A DNA stretch of 64,000 nt from Acidovorax sp. CCYZU-2555 (GTDB lineage: Bacteria > Pseudomonadota > Gammaproteobacteria > Burkholderiales > Burkholderiaceae_C), in the NCBI RefSeq assembly GCF_018413525.1, contig NZ_JAHCDD010000001.1, positions 1 through 64,000 of the forward strand, read 5' to 3'. A model generated the notes under the pieces. That model had not been told where the DNA came from. It saw only the letters and a program-made list of their open reading frames with translations, and did not search any database. This document shows, piece after piece, positions 6,206 through 13,902 of the stretch; within the stretch, counting starts at the first letter, position 1; each line of letters begins with the position of its first letter. The position numbers were made by a program, and so were the translations under genes.

Positions 6206-6802
6206 CTAACGTTGTTCGAACGGCACTTGCCCATGTGCTCGGATTAGATCCCACATGCGCTCGTTAAACTCAAAAAGCGTGTCACGTGCATCTCTTATAA
6301 AGTTAACATCTGCCTGTATTCGCCCCAAGTCATAACGCTTGTAGCGATGGCTGATGCCGTTGCGCTTGGATTGAGACTTGACACGTACATACCCACCTAG
6401 CTTCATCCCGATCCAGTCTGCATGTGCGTACTCGTTTCTACGAGCTGCGCACTCAGTGAGCATCACTTCGACCTTGCGTAGGTCTTCGGGGGCAATCGCA
6501 AAGCCGCCAGATAAGATCATCTGCCCGTAGAGGTCAAGGAGCGCTCGTGCCTTTCCGGAGAACATCATTCCAGCCAGGAAAACGTCCATTCTCTCGTCTT
6601 GGATCGCATCCCGAAGGATAGCTTCACGGATGAAGCAAGAGATGCCGTCTTCTAGAGAGTTGAAGTAGATGACGATCCAACCGATTTCGGGCGCGAGATC
6701 GGACAAATAGTCCGAGAGCTTGCTGTCATCCACTGCGTCTAGCTCACCGGCCTCGCGTAAGGTCAAATCAACAGGCGCTTCGGGATCATTGTGCTTTTGC
6801 AT
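6206..6802 (-). CDS. Hypothetical protein with HEPN-like RN-x3-H motif
   Basis: 198 residues, ATG at 6802. An acidic N-terminus leads into a helix (IGWIVIYFNSLEDGISCFIR), then more helices and AARRNEYAHADW, where R122-N123 and H127 match the R-(N/D/H)-x3-H motif of HEPN ribonucleases. A basic C-terminal half follows. The helix pair with a conserved FNSLE followed by RNxxxH is what HEPN toxins and abortive-infection proteins look like; no nucleotidyltransferase (MNT) partner is present. It is the largest intact gene of the island. The family assignment is motif-based and unverified; a non-catalytic HEPN fold is also possible. Confidence 0.5.
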   Translation of the reverse strand: MQKHNDPEAPVDLTLREAGELDAVDDSKLSDYLSDLAPEIGWIVIYFNSLEDGISCFIREAILRDAIQDERMDVFLAGMMFSGKARALLDLYGQMILSGGFAIAPEDLRKVEVMLTECAARRNEYAHADWIGMKLGGYVRVKSQSKRNGISHRYKRYDLGRIQADVNFIRDARDTLFEFNERMWDLIRAHGQVPFEQR

Positions 6803-7154
6803 AGTCTTAGTCTAACGACAGCCATGCCGCAAGCTTCTGCTTCTGCTTCTGCTTCTGCTTCTGCCTTCGAGGCATTTGTGAAACGATTCAACCTTGAGCA
6901 TGCTGGCTAGAGCCGCATTGTCAAACAAGAGGCAACCGGATGTTGCCGCACCAGCTGATCGGTACATCATCGGTACGGACAGGCATCTACACATCACGAG
7001 ATTCTGCACCCCAAGCAAATGTTTAAAGTTTCTCAAGCTTTCCACCTCCGCCTAGCCAAGCGTAAAATGCATACAGGTGTGTCACTAACCTGATGCACAC
7101 GAGGCCGCAGAGACTGAGAAACTTGTTTAAAAACAAGCACTTAGGCTTTGACTA
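6803..7154. other. Right end of island, no supported gene
   Basis: Contains a hexanucleotide array (GCTTCT five times, 6833-6862), an 11-bp copy of a sequence also found at the left end (GGTGTGTCACT, 7076-7086) and an inverted repeat (CTTGTTT/AAACAAG, 7122-7137). The ORF on the minus strand across 6812-7045 owes its Ser-Arg run to the hexamer and shows no protein-like features. Confidence 0.45.
6833..6862. repeat. Hexanucleotide microsatellite (GCTTCT)x5
   Basis: Five perfect copies in tandem, just upstream of the HEPN-like gene. The unit is a multiple of three, so copy-number change would not shift a frame. Confidence 0.85.
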
Positions 7155-7177
7155 GCCGGGGGTAAGGCTCGTCAACT
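7155..7177 (+). repeat. attR-like direct repeat of the ffs 3' end
   Basis: Exact 23-bp copy of 3095-3117. No 4.5S RNA core sequence lies near it, so it is only the duplicated tail. Confidence 0.8.
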
Positions 7178-7435
7178 TCTTTTCAGGATGTCTGCATTCG
7201 CAGAGGTCCTCATGGCAAGGCCGGCAACGCCGCCTTTGCCCTTGCGATCCGCAGAGATCGCCCCTCCCCTTGATACTTTTCTGGCCACGGCTTGCCCGGC
7301 ATTGCGGCGGCCTTTTCGTTTGCGCGCCCATCTGTTCGCGCATCCAGGCATGACGCATGCAAATGCGCGAAGCCGCATGCAGAGCCGCCATCCGACCTGC
7401 TAACATTTCGCCGGTCTAAAGGCGAAGGAGCCAAA
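7178..7435. other. Intergenic, original downstream flank of ffs
   Basis: GC-rich chromosomal DNA between the island end and the GAF-protein start. Overlapping frames on both strands lack ribosome-binding sites and recognisable protein; nothing else was identified. Confidence 0.4.
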
Positions 7436-7900
7436 ATGAAACAACAACTTGAGGAATTGCGCAGCCATCTGGAACAGTTCGGGCTGCTCGGCGGGCTTGA
7501 ATTTCTCAACCACCGGGTCGGGCACCGGTTCACCTCGATCTACCGCTTTCACGACATGTCGATGAACGTCCAGGCCATGTACGACAAGCAGAACGAGCGC
7601 ACCGCCAATCCTTTTGCTCGGGTGCCGATCGCCAACAGTTTCTGCGAAATGGCGATGCACGACGGGTTCTTCCTGACCAAGAACACCAAGAGCGATGCGC
7701 GCCTGGACAGCAACCCTTTCGTGGAGCATCTGGGCAGCTACGTCGGCCTTCCGCTGGAGGGACCGCAGGGCGGGCTGTATGGCACGATCTGCCACTACGA
7801 CCTGATTTCCCAGCCCATATCGGATGAGGAGTTCAGCTTCCTGCAGAAGGCCTCGCTGCTGCTTCCGTCTTACCTCCCCAAGGCCACCGCGCCCGTGTAA
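7436..7900 (+). CDS. GAF domain-containing protein
   Basis: 154-residue soluble protein that is essentially one GAF domain, a small-molecule or redox sensor fold. ATG 7436 is chosen because AAGGAG lies six bases upstream; the frame extends further 5' but without protein character. Features include LEFLNHRVGHRFTSIYRF near the N-terminus, VPIANSFCEMAMHDG with one cysteine in the ligand pocket region, and YVGLPLEGPQGGLYGTICHY, the usual GAF end. No fused output domain is present, so it would act alone or with a partner; the ligand is unknown. Confidence 0.8.
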   Translation: MKQQLEELRSHLEQFGLLGGLEFLNHRVGHRFTSIYRFHDMSMNVQAMYDKQNERTANPFARVPIANSFCEMAMHDGFFLTKNTKSDARLDSNPFVEHLGSYVGLPLEGPQGGLYGTICHYDLISQPISDEEFSFLQKASLLLPSYLPKATAPV

Positions 7901-7953
7901 CAGACAGCCGCTGGCGCCCTGCGGCGCCAAGGCGGTCTCTTCACCTCGACGGA

Positions 7954-9300
7954 TCAGGCACCCGCGCGGGTCTCAAGGTACTGCGTTACACCTTCAGCAA
8001 CCTGCGCACCGCTGGCCAGGCTCGCGGTCAGCAGGTACCCCCCCGTGGGCGCTTCCCAGTCGAGCATTTCGCCCGCGCAGAACACGCCCGGAATCGCCTG
8101 CAGCATGCCCTTGGCGTCAAGCGCTTCGAAAGTCACGCCGCCCGCGGTGCTGATGGCTTCGGCCACGGGACGGGCCGCGATCAGCGTCAGCGGCAGCGCC
8201 TTGATCGCCGCGGCCAGCGCCTGCGCGTCGTTGACGCCGTCGCGCCCCAGCACTTCAAACAGCAAGCCCATCTTCACGCCGTCGATGCCCAGACGGCTCT
8301 TGAGATGGCTGCTGAGGCTGCGCGAACCGCGCGGGTGGCGCACTTCGGTGGCGACGCGCTCGGCGTCGTGCTCGGGCAGCAGATCGAGGTGCAGCGTGGC
8401 ATGGCCCTGGGCCGTGATTTCGTCGCGCAGCCATTGCGAAGCCGCGTAGACCAGACTGCCTTCGATACCGGCCTCGGTGACGACGAATTCACCACGTCGG
8501 TTGAATTCATGGCCGTGGCTGTCGGCGAACGACAGGCCCACCGACTTGAGCGGCTGGCCCGCGAAACGCTCCTGGAAGTGCGGCGTCCAGCCGCGCGCGG
8601 GCGCGGTTTCCAGGCCCACCAGTTCGCGCAGGAAGTCACGCCGTGTTTCGGCCGTGCCCGCCGCCACGTTCAGCACATCGAAGCCGCAGTTCGCGGCCTG
8701 CAACGGCGCGACCGCAACGCCGCGCTCCTGCAGCCACGGCGCCCAGGCGCCGTCGGAGCCCAGTTGCGGCCAGCTCGCGCCGCCCAGCGCCAGCACCAGT
8801 GCGCGCGCGCGCACCAGTTGCTCGCCGGCCGGCGTGGAAAAGCGCAATGCGCCCTCTTCGTCCCAGCCCAGCCAGCGGTGGCGCGTATGAAACTGCACGC
8901 CCAGGCCGCGCAACTGCACCAGCCAGGCGCGCAGCAGCGGCGCGGCTTTCATTCCCACCGGGAATACACGGCCCGACGTGCCGACAAAAGTTTCCACACC
9001 CAGGGCCGCGGCCCAGGCCTTGACCTGGTCGGCGCCGAAACCCGCGAGCAGCGGCTCGATCTGCGCGCGGCGCGCGCCAAAGCGGCCGGCAAATGCATCG
9101 GCAGGCTCGGAATGGGTCAGGTTCAAGCCGCCCTTGCCGGCCAGCAGGAATTTGCGCCCCACCGAAGGCATGGCATCGAACAGATGCACGCTGACGCCGG
9201 CCTGGGCCAGGCGCTGCGCGGCCATCAGGCCGGCCGGTCCGCCACCGACGATGGCGACCTCGCAGTCCAGTGGCGCAAAGTGGGTGGGGGCTTCAGTCAT
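7954..9300 (-). CDS. BaiN/HI0933-family NAD(P)/FAD-dependent oxidoreductase
   Basis: 448-residue flavoprotein. The N-terminal FAD-binding motif is VAIVGGGPAGLMAAQRLAQ, followed by DAMPSVGRKFLLAGKGGLNL, the hallmark of the HI0933/BaiN (TIGR03862-like) family, and by LVLALGGASWPQLGSDG. The C-terminus has the second FAD contact (GVFCAGEMLDWEAPTGGYLL). AGGAAA precedes the ATG at 9300. It is convergent with the GAF gene, and a GC hairpin without a T-run (7910-7927) sits between them. The physiological substrate of this family is poorly known. Confidence 0.88.
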   Translation of the reverse strand: MTEAPTHFAPLDCEVAIVGGGPAGLMAAQRLAQAGVSVHLFDAMPSVGRKFLLAGKGGLNLTHSEPADAFAGRFGARRAQIEPLLAGFGADQVKAWAAALGVETFVGTSGRVFPVGMKAAPLLRAWLVQLRGLGVQFHTRHRWLGWDEEGALRFSTPAGEQLVRARALVLALGGASWPQLGSDGAWAPWLQERGVAVAPLQAANCGFDVLNVAAGTAETRRDFLRELVGLETAPARGWTPHFQERFAGQPLKSVGLSFADSHGHEFNRRGEFVVTEAGIEGSLVYAASQWLRDEITAQGHATLHLDLLPEHDAERVATEVRHPRGSRSLSSHLKSRLGIDGVKMGLLFEVLGRDGVNDAQALAAAIKALPLTLIAARPVAEAISTAGGVTFEALDAKGMLQAIPGVFCAGEMLDWEAPTGGYLLTASLASGAQVAEGVTQYLETRAGA

Positions 9301-9380
9301 TCAGGTTTCCTCGTTAAGACAAATCGGCGGCGCGCGCATCCGCAGCGCGCACTGCCACATCCGTATTCTCATCGTTTTAC

Positions 9381-9397
9381 GCTATGACAGTCATAGC
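9381..9397. promoter_or_regulatory. 17-bp perfect palindrome, operator-like
   Basis: GCTATGACAGTCATAGC: 8-bp arms around a central A, in the divergent gap between the flavoprotein gene and trxA. It resembles a dimeric repressor or activator site; the regulator is not identified. Confidence 0.4.
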
Positions 9398-9500
9398 ACC
9401 AAGTGTCGCCCACACGCACCGACTGGAGATGTGTTTCTGTCACAATCGAAACCAGTAGCGAACCTTCGCCCCATTCAGCCCACACACCAAGGAAACGTCC

Positions 9501-9833
9501 ATGGCAAGCGCCCTCATCAAACATCTCTCCGACGCCTCGTTCGAAGCCGAAGTGCTGCAAGCCGGCACCACGGTGCTGGTGGACTACTGGGCAGAGTGGT
9601 GCGGTCCCTGCAAGATGATCGCCCCCATCCTCGACGAAGTCGCTGGCACGTACCAGGGCAAGGTCACCATCGCCAAGATGAACGTTGACGAAAACCGCGA
9701 AATTCCCGCGAAGTTCGGCATCCGTGGCATCCCCACGCTGATGCTGTTCAAGAACGGCGAACTCGCCGCGACAAAGGTTGGCGCTCTGAGCAAGGCCCAG
9801 CTCACGGCATTCCTCGACGAACAGATCGCCTGA
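9501..9833 (+). CDS. trxA: Thioredoxin 1
   Basis: 110-residue cytosolic thiol-disulfide reductase that supplies electrons to ribonucleotide reductase and other enzymes, recharged by thioredoxin reductase. The active site is WAEWCGPCK with cysteines 34 and 37; the cis-proline loop [15 protein letters not shown] is intact. Length and ends match bacterial TrxA. AAGGAAACGTCC lies just upstream of the ATG. It is monocistronic, with a terminator 48 bp after the stop, followed by rho, the trxA-rho order common in proteobacteria. Confidence 0.97.
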   Translation: MASALIKHLSDASFEAEVLQAGTTVLVDYWAEWCGPCKMIAPILDEVAGTYQGKVTIAKMNVDENREIPAKFGIRGIPTLMLFKNGELAATKVGALSKAQLTAFLDEQIA

Positions 9834-9880
9834 TCCACTGGCAGCCTGGCGCGCAGCTCCTGCGCACCGGCTTTGCCAGA

Positions 9881-9916
9881 AACCGGGGCAGCGCGACGCA
9901 GCCCCGGTTCTTTATT
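9881..9916 (+). terminator. Terminator of trxA
   Basis: AACCGGGGC (9881-9889) pairs with GCCCCGGTT (9901-9909), followed by CTTTATTT. Confidence 0.8.
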
Positions 9917-10077
9917 TCAGACCTGCAGATCTTTTCCTGTCATAATCTGTACAGATCACCGGCCCCTGCATTGACGGCCGTTTCGAGATCCCTAGGCAAG
10001 CTTGGCCCACGACCCCGTGTATCGCCCAGCCTTCCGCCTCATTCCTGATTCCACTAACTCCGCCAAGGAGTAACCCC

Positions 10078-11340
10078 ATGCACCTTAATGAACTCAAGGC
10101 ACAGCACGTGTCTGAAGTCTTGAAGCAGGCCGAAGAGCTCGAGATCGAAAACGTTGGCCGGATGCGCAAACAGGAAATCATGTTTGCCATCATCAAGAAG
10201 CGCGCAAAAGCCGGCGAGCAAGTGTTTGCCGACGGCGTGCTCGAAATCCTGCCCGACGGCTTCGGTTTCCTGCGCAGCCCCGACACCAGCTACACCGCGA
10301 GCACGGACGACATCTACATCTCGCCCAGCCAGGTGCGCCGCTTCAACCTGCACACCGGCGACATGATCGAAGGCGAAGTGCGCACGCCCAAGGATGGCGA
10401 ACGCTATTTCGCGCTGACCAAGCTCGACAAGGTCAACGGCGGCCCGCCGGAGCAGAACAAGCACAAGGTGATGTTCGAGAACCTGACGCCCCTGTTCCCC
10501 AAGGAACAGCTGCGCCTGGAACGCGAAATCAAGTCGGAAGAGAACATCACCGGCCGCATCATCGACATCATCGCCCCCATCGGCCGCGGCCAGCGCGCGC
10601 TGATCGTCGCCCCGCCCAAGAGCGGCAAGACGATGATGATGCAGAACATCGCCCACGCGATCACCGCCAATCATCCCGACGTGCACATGATGGTGCTGCT
10701 GGTCGACGAGCGCCCTGAAGAAGTCACGGAAATGCAGCGCTCGGTCAAGGGCGAAATCATTGCCTCGACTTTCGACGAGCCCGCCACGCGCCACGTCCAC
10801 GTGGCCGAAATGGTCATCGAGCGCGCCAAGCGCCTGGTCGAACTCAAGAAGGACGTGGTCATTCTGCTCGACTCGATCACGCGTCTGGCCCGCGCCTACA
10901 ACAACGTCGTGCCCTCGTCGGGCAAGGTGCTGTCGGGCGGTGTCGACTCCAACGCCCTGCAACGCCCCAAGCGCTTCTTCGGCGCGGCGCGCAAGGTCGA
11001 GGAAGGCGGCTCGCTGACCATCATCGCCACGGCGCTGGTCGATACGGGCAGCCGCATGGACGAAGTGATCTTTGAAGAATTCAAGGGCACGGGCAACAGC
11101 GAACTGCACCTGAACCGCCGCCTCTACGAGAAGCGCGTGTTCCCGGCGATCGAGCTCAACAAGAGCGGCACGCGCCGCGAAGAGCTGCTGCTGTCGCCCG
11201 AGATCCTGAACAAGACGCGCATCCTGCGCCAGTTCCTCTACAACATGGACGACGTCGAAGCCACCGAGCTGATGATCAAGAACATGAAGGCCACGAAGAC
11301 CAACAACGACTTCTTCGACATGATGCGTCGCGGCGGTTAA
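10078..11340 (+). CDS. rho: Transcription termination factor Rho
   Basis: 420-residue hexameric RNA-dependent ATPase/helicase. The N-terminal domain opens [15 protein letters not shown]; the cold-shock-like RNA-binding domain has GFGFLRSP; Walker A (APPKSGKT) is at residues 178-185; the Q-loop/R-loop region reads [11 protein letters not shown]; the C-terminus is [17 protein letters not shown] lies five bases before the ATG. Length and motifs are those of a standard Rho without insertion. It is followed by its own intrinsic terminator. Confidence 0.98.
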   Translation: MHLNELKAQHVSEVLKQAEELEIENVGRMRKQEIMFAIIKKRAKAGEQVFADGVLEILPDGFGFLRSPDTSYTASTDDIYISPSQVRRFNLHTGDMIEGEVRTPKDGERYFALTKLDKVNGGPPEQNKHKVMFENLTPLFPKEQLRLEREIKSEENITGRIIDIIAPIGRGQRALIVAPPKSGKTMMMQNIAHAITANHPDVHMMVLLVDERPEEVTEMQRSVKGEIIASTFDEPATRHVHVAEMVIERAKRLVELKKDVVILLDSITRLARAYNNVVPSSGKVLSGGVDSNALQRPKRFFGAARKVEEGGSLTIIATALVDTGSRMDEVIFEEFKGTGNSELHLNRRLYEKRVFPAIELNKSGTRREELLLSPEILNKTRILRQFLYNMDDVEATELMIKNMKATKTNNDFFDMMRRGG

Positions 11341-11374
11341 TCCCCAGCATTGCACAGGGCCTGTGCAGACAGCG

Positions 11375-11405
11375 AAGCCCCCGAGGTATACTCGGGGGCT
11401 TTTCT
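11375..11405 (+). terminator. Terminator of rho
   Basis: AAGCCCCCGAG, loop GTATA, CTCGGGGGCTT, then TTCT: an 11-bp perfect stem. Confidence 0.88.
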
Positions 11406-11489
11406 ATTGCGGAAAGTACGTTCAATTCGAACCAATGCAAAGGTTGCATTGGGTTGGGCACGGCTACCGCACTTGACCTAAGGAAGATC

Positions 11490-11750
11490 ATGAAAGAAGG
11501 AATTCACCCCAACTACCGCGAAGTGCTGTTCGTTGACCTGTCCAACGGCTTCAAATTCGTGACCCGTTCCTGCGTGAACACCAAGGAAAAGGGCACGACC
11601 GACGACGGCCGCGAACTGCCTATGTTCAAGCTGGACACGTCGAGCGAATCGCACCCCTTCTACACTGGCACGCAAAAGTCGGTCGACAACATGGGCGGCC
11701 GCGTCGAGCGCTTCCGCAACCGTTTCGGCAAGACGACTGTCACCAAGTAA
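11490..11750 (+). CDS. rpmE2: 50S ribosomal protein L31, type B
   Basis: 86 residues beginning MKEGIHPNYREVLFVDLSNG and ending FRNRFGKTTVTK. Type B is recognised by its length and by the lack of the zinc CxxC ribbon; only one cysteine (C28) is present. Such zinc-independent forms replace the zinc-binding L31 under zinc limitation in many bacteria, although in some lineages they are the only copy. AAGGAAG precedes ATG 11490, so this start is preferred to the longer frame. Three terminator-like hairpins follow. Confidence 0.95.
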   Translation: MKEGIHPNYREVLFVDLSNGFKFVTRSCVNTKEKGTTDDGRELPMFKLDTSSESHPFYTGTQKSVDNMGGRVERFRNRFGKTTVTK

Positions 11751-11767
11751 ATCTGCGCATTCACGCC

Positions 11768-11803
11768 AAAAAGGCAGCCTGGGCAACCAGGCTGCCTTTT
11801 TTT
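11768..11803 (+). terminator. Terminator of L31 gene, hairpin 1
   Basis: AAAAAGGCAGCCTGG, loop GCAA, CCAGGCTGCC, then seven T. The strongest of three. Confidence 0.92.
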
Positions 11804-11812
11804 ATGCCTTAT

Positions 11813-11841
11813 GCAGCCCGGGCGACCGCGCTGCATTTTTT
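11813..11841 (+). terminator. Tandem terminator-like hairpin 2
   Basis: GCAGCCCGG pairs with CCGCGCTGC with one mismatch, followed by ATTTTTT. Shares its stem sequence with hairpins 1 and 3. Confidence 0.6.
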
Positions 11842-11850
11842 ATGCTTTAA

Positions 11851-11880
11851 GCAGTCCGGGTCCACCGGGCTGCTTTTTTT
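11851..11880 (+). terminator. Tandem terminator-like hairpin 3
   Basis: GCAGTCCGG (11851-11859) pairs with CCGGGCTGC (11865-11873), followed by seven T. Confidence 0.7.
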
Positions 11881-12210
11881 GCACCGCGTTTGCGCGCAGA
11901 CCGCAGGGTTGACCTTGGAACTCTGCGCGCGCCGTGACCACTAAGTCAACGCCACATACAGAACCATGTGCTCCTGCCCCGACCGGATCGGCGCAATAGA
12001 GGCCTGCCGTCCTTCGTCAGCGGCTTTCAGTGAAAGTTGATCATAAAAATGCGCGCAGAACACAGCCACCATTTCAATCTCAATCCGGATTTCATGGCGC
12101 GCGCTGCGGGCAATGACGGCAATCGATCGCCAAAAGAAAAAACCGCCGACTCTCATTATGGAAAGTCAGAACAATAACTAATTCTTGGCTATAAAAACAA
12201 TATAGCAATA
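11881..12210. other. Gap between L31 and the ankyrin gene
   Basis: GC falls from chromosomal level to AT-rich across this stretch, marking the edge of the foreign ankyrin gene. An antisense frame at 11941-12156 has an ATG but no ribosome-binding site or recognisable domain. No integrase, insertion-sequence end or repeat boundary is visible. Confidence 0.4.
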
Positions 12211-13902
12211 TTGCGAGAATTCACCGACAAGAAACCGGGAAGCACTCAAGGGAAAAATCTTGATAAATTCGCCGAATTAGTCGAATCAGGAATAACAAAA
12301 GACTTCACAAATGAAATTCTGGCGAGTTACAAAACTGTAGTTTTCGATGACTTGAGCATGGTCTGCAACCTTGCAATCGATGCAGATCTTCCCGAAGACA
12401 TACGCAAGGAAACCATCGAGGAACTGACAACACATCTTGATGTCTGCGCACCGGGCATGGCCCAGCACATCGAAGAAGCAGCGCGAAAGCTGCAAGTCCT
12501 CAAGAATGGATTGCCACAGAATTTCATCCACCAACTGATAAGCGTCATCAACGCCGAAATAACTGATTATATTGACAAGAACAATATATGCGAATATATA
12601 GGCAACGAGATTCACTACATAGCGGCATTGTTCAATTACATCGCACCTAGCTTCGGCCTCCCGCCACGATCAGATCCATTCGCTCCCGATATTTCAGAGA
12701 GATATCTCAATGAATTCGCTCAACATCTTCATGACAAGACCATCATAGATCGTGCCATCGAAGTCATGGCAGAAGACTGCCGCAACCAGATCATCGAACT
12801 CTACGCAAAAGACCACCCCAACCTGCAGTCAGTTCCCATGGAGATCGAAGAATATGGTGAGGTCAACATAAAATTTCACAATGCCGTTCAACCTAAAATA
12901 GAGCTTGCTTTCGGCCCTATTCTTTCATCCGATATCTTCAGCGCATTTTACGAGAACAGCGAAGATGAGAACGAAAAATACCGACTGACCATTGACAATT
13001 CATTGCTGGCGCATTCCATCGCACGCAATCTGCGTGCAGTGGGCTCCATCACTTTTGATGCCGATTATCTGGCAGGAGAAAAAGGCCCTGGCGCCAAGCT
13101 CAAAATATCCGGCGAAAAAACGGTATACGTCAGCACCACCGACAATTCAAAGAACCATCACCACCAGATCCTGGAAGAATTCATTTGGCAAAATAATTTG
13201 CAGGCCAAGGCACTGCTGGATCAACTCAACACCAAGGCCACTGAAAAAACCGAGGTCAAGAATATTCAGGATGATATCCTGCAGAAAATCTCCCATACTG
13301 CCGCCAAAAGAATAAGCCAAGCCACAGATGTCAATGACGCCAAGAACATTCTTGACGAATCGGTGGCATTGCTGTGGTCGGACCCGGCGAAGGAAACCTT
13401 GCTGGCCATATCGCTGGCGCAGGCGCTGAGAGAAGGAAAACCCGAAATTTCACAGGTCATCCTGGCCATGATGGGCGCGCCGCATCTGGGCGACAAGGAT
13501 GACAACGGCAACACCGCACTGCACATTGCCGCAATGAGAGGCTATCTCGAAGTCGCCAATACTCTCGTCGAAAAGATGAGCGCCGAACAACTGAGCAACA
13601 AAAACAACCGAGGCCAGGACTGTGCGACCATCGCCAGGGAAAGAGGCCTGGATGAACTGCACGGCGTCATCATCCAAAAAATAGCACAGCAGAAAACCAT
13701 CGACAGCCAACAAGGCCAGCTGCTGGAGCAATTGGGACAATCCTTGAAATCAGAGGATCCGCAAGAAGCCGGCAAACACATCGAGCAGATGTTGCCAATG
13801 ACATTTGGCAAGACTGACAAGAATGGCGATATTGCGCTGATGCTGGCAATGTACAGCGATCGTCGAGATATTGTGAAAACAGTGCTCCCCCACATGAGCT
13901 AG
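12211..13902 (+). CDS. Ankyrin-repeat protein, N-terminal part up to amber codon
   Basis: 563 codons ending at TAG 13900-13902. About 420 N-terminal residues form a helical, acidic region of no recognised family (for example LDVCAPGMAQHIEEAARKL), then three ankyrin units begin (DDNGNTALHIAAMRGYLEVA is canonical). Base composition is clearly AT-richer than all neighbours, with codons such as ATA and AAA common, which indicates horizontal transfer. The only start at the 5' end of the frame is TTG 12211, without a visible ribosome-binding site; an in-frame stop lies at 12175-12177. Large ankyrin proteins of this type in plant- or host-associated betaproteobacteria are often secreted effectors, but no secretion signal was identified. 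Confidence 0.7.
   Translation: MREFTDKKPGSTQGKNLDKFAELVESGITKDFTNEILASYKTVVFDDLSMVCNLAIDADLPEDIRKETIEELTTHLDVCAPGMAQHIEEAARKLQVLKNGLPQNFIHQLISVINAEITDYIDKNNICEYIGNEIHYIAALFNYIAPSFGLPPRSDPFAPDISERYLNEFAQHLHDKTIIDRAIEVMAEDCRNQIIELYAKDHPNLQSVPMEIEEYGEVNIKFHNAVQPKIELAFGPILSSDIFSAFYENSEDENEKYRLTIDNSLLAHSIARNLRAVGSITFDADYLAGEKGPGAKLKISGEKTVYVSTTDNSKNHHHQILEEFIWQNNLQAKALLDQLNTKATEKTEVKNIQDDILQKISHTAAKRISQATDVNDAKNILDESVALLWSDPAKETLLAISLAQALREGKPEISQVILAMMGAPHLGDKDDNGNTALHIAAMRGYLEVANTLVEKMSAEQLSNKNNRGQDCATIARERGLDELHGVIIQKIAQQKTIDSQQGQLLEQLGQSLKSEDPQEAGKHIEQMLPMTFGKTDKNGDIALMLAMYSDRRDIVKTVLPHMS

Larger units (their letters stand above)
3095..7177. mobile_element. Decayed genomic island integrated at the 3' end of ffs
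   Basis: The identical 23-bp sequence beginning GCCGGGGGTAAGG occurs at 3095-3117 (end of ffs) and 7155-7177, 4,060 bp apart, which is the signature of tyrosine-recombinase integration into an RNA gene. A tyrosine recombinase remnant starts about 100 bp inside the left copy, the usual position for the integrase. The interior has lower and uneven GC and differs from the flanking housekeeping genes. Both recombinase genes inside are broken, so the island should be immobile. The DR and its place in ffs are seen directly; the history is inference. Confidence 0.8.

Noticed and set aside
6200-6225. GCCTAAC/GTT motif at the end of repeat copy B as an integron attC site
   Set aside because: No matching GTTAGGC partner with attC spacing was found and no integron integrase is present; the TAG in it is just the stop of the HEPN-like gene.
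6812-7045. 77-codon minus-strand frame with a Ser-Arg run
   Set aside because: The Ser-Arg run is produced by the GCTTCT microsatellite; no ribosome-binding site or other domain.
7172-7378. 68-codon basic minus-strand frame spanning attR
   Set aside because: No ribosome-binding site, overlapping frames on both strands of GC-rich DNA, and it ends inside the att repeat.
11941-12156. 71-codon minus-strand frame upstream of the ankyrin gene
   Set aside because: It has an ATG but no ribosome-binding site, no family resemblance, and lies in a compositional transition zone.
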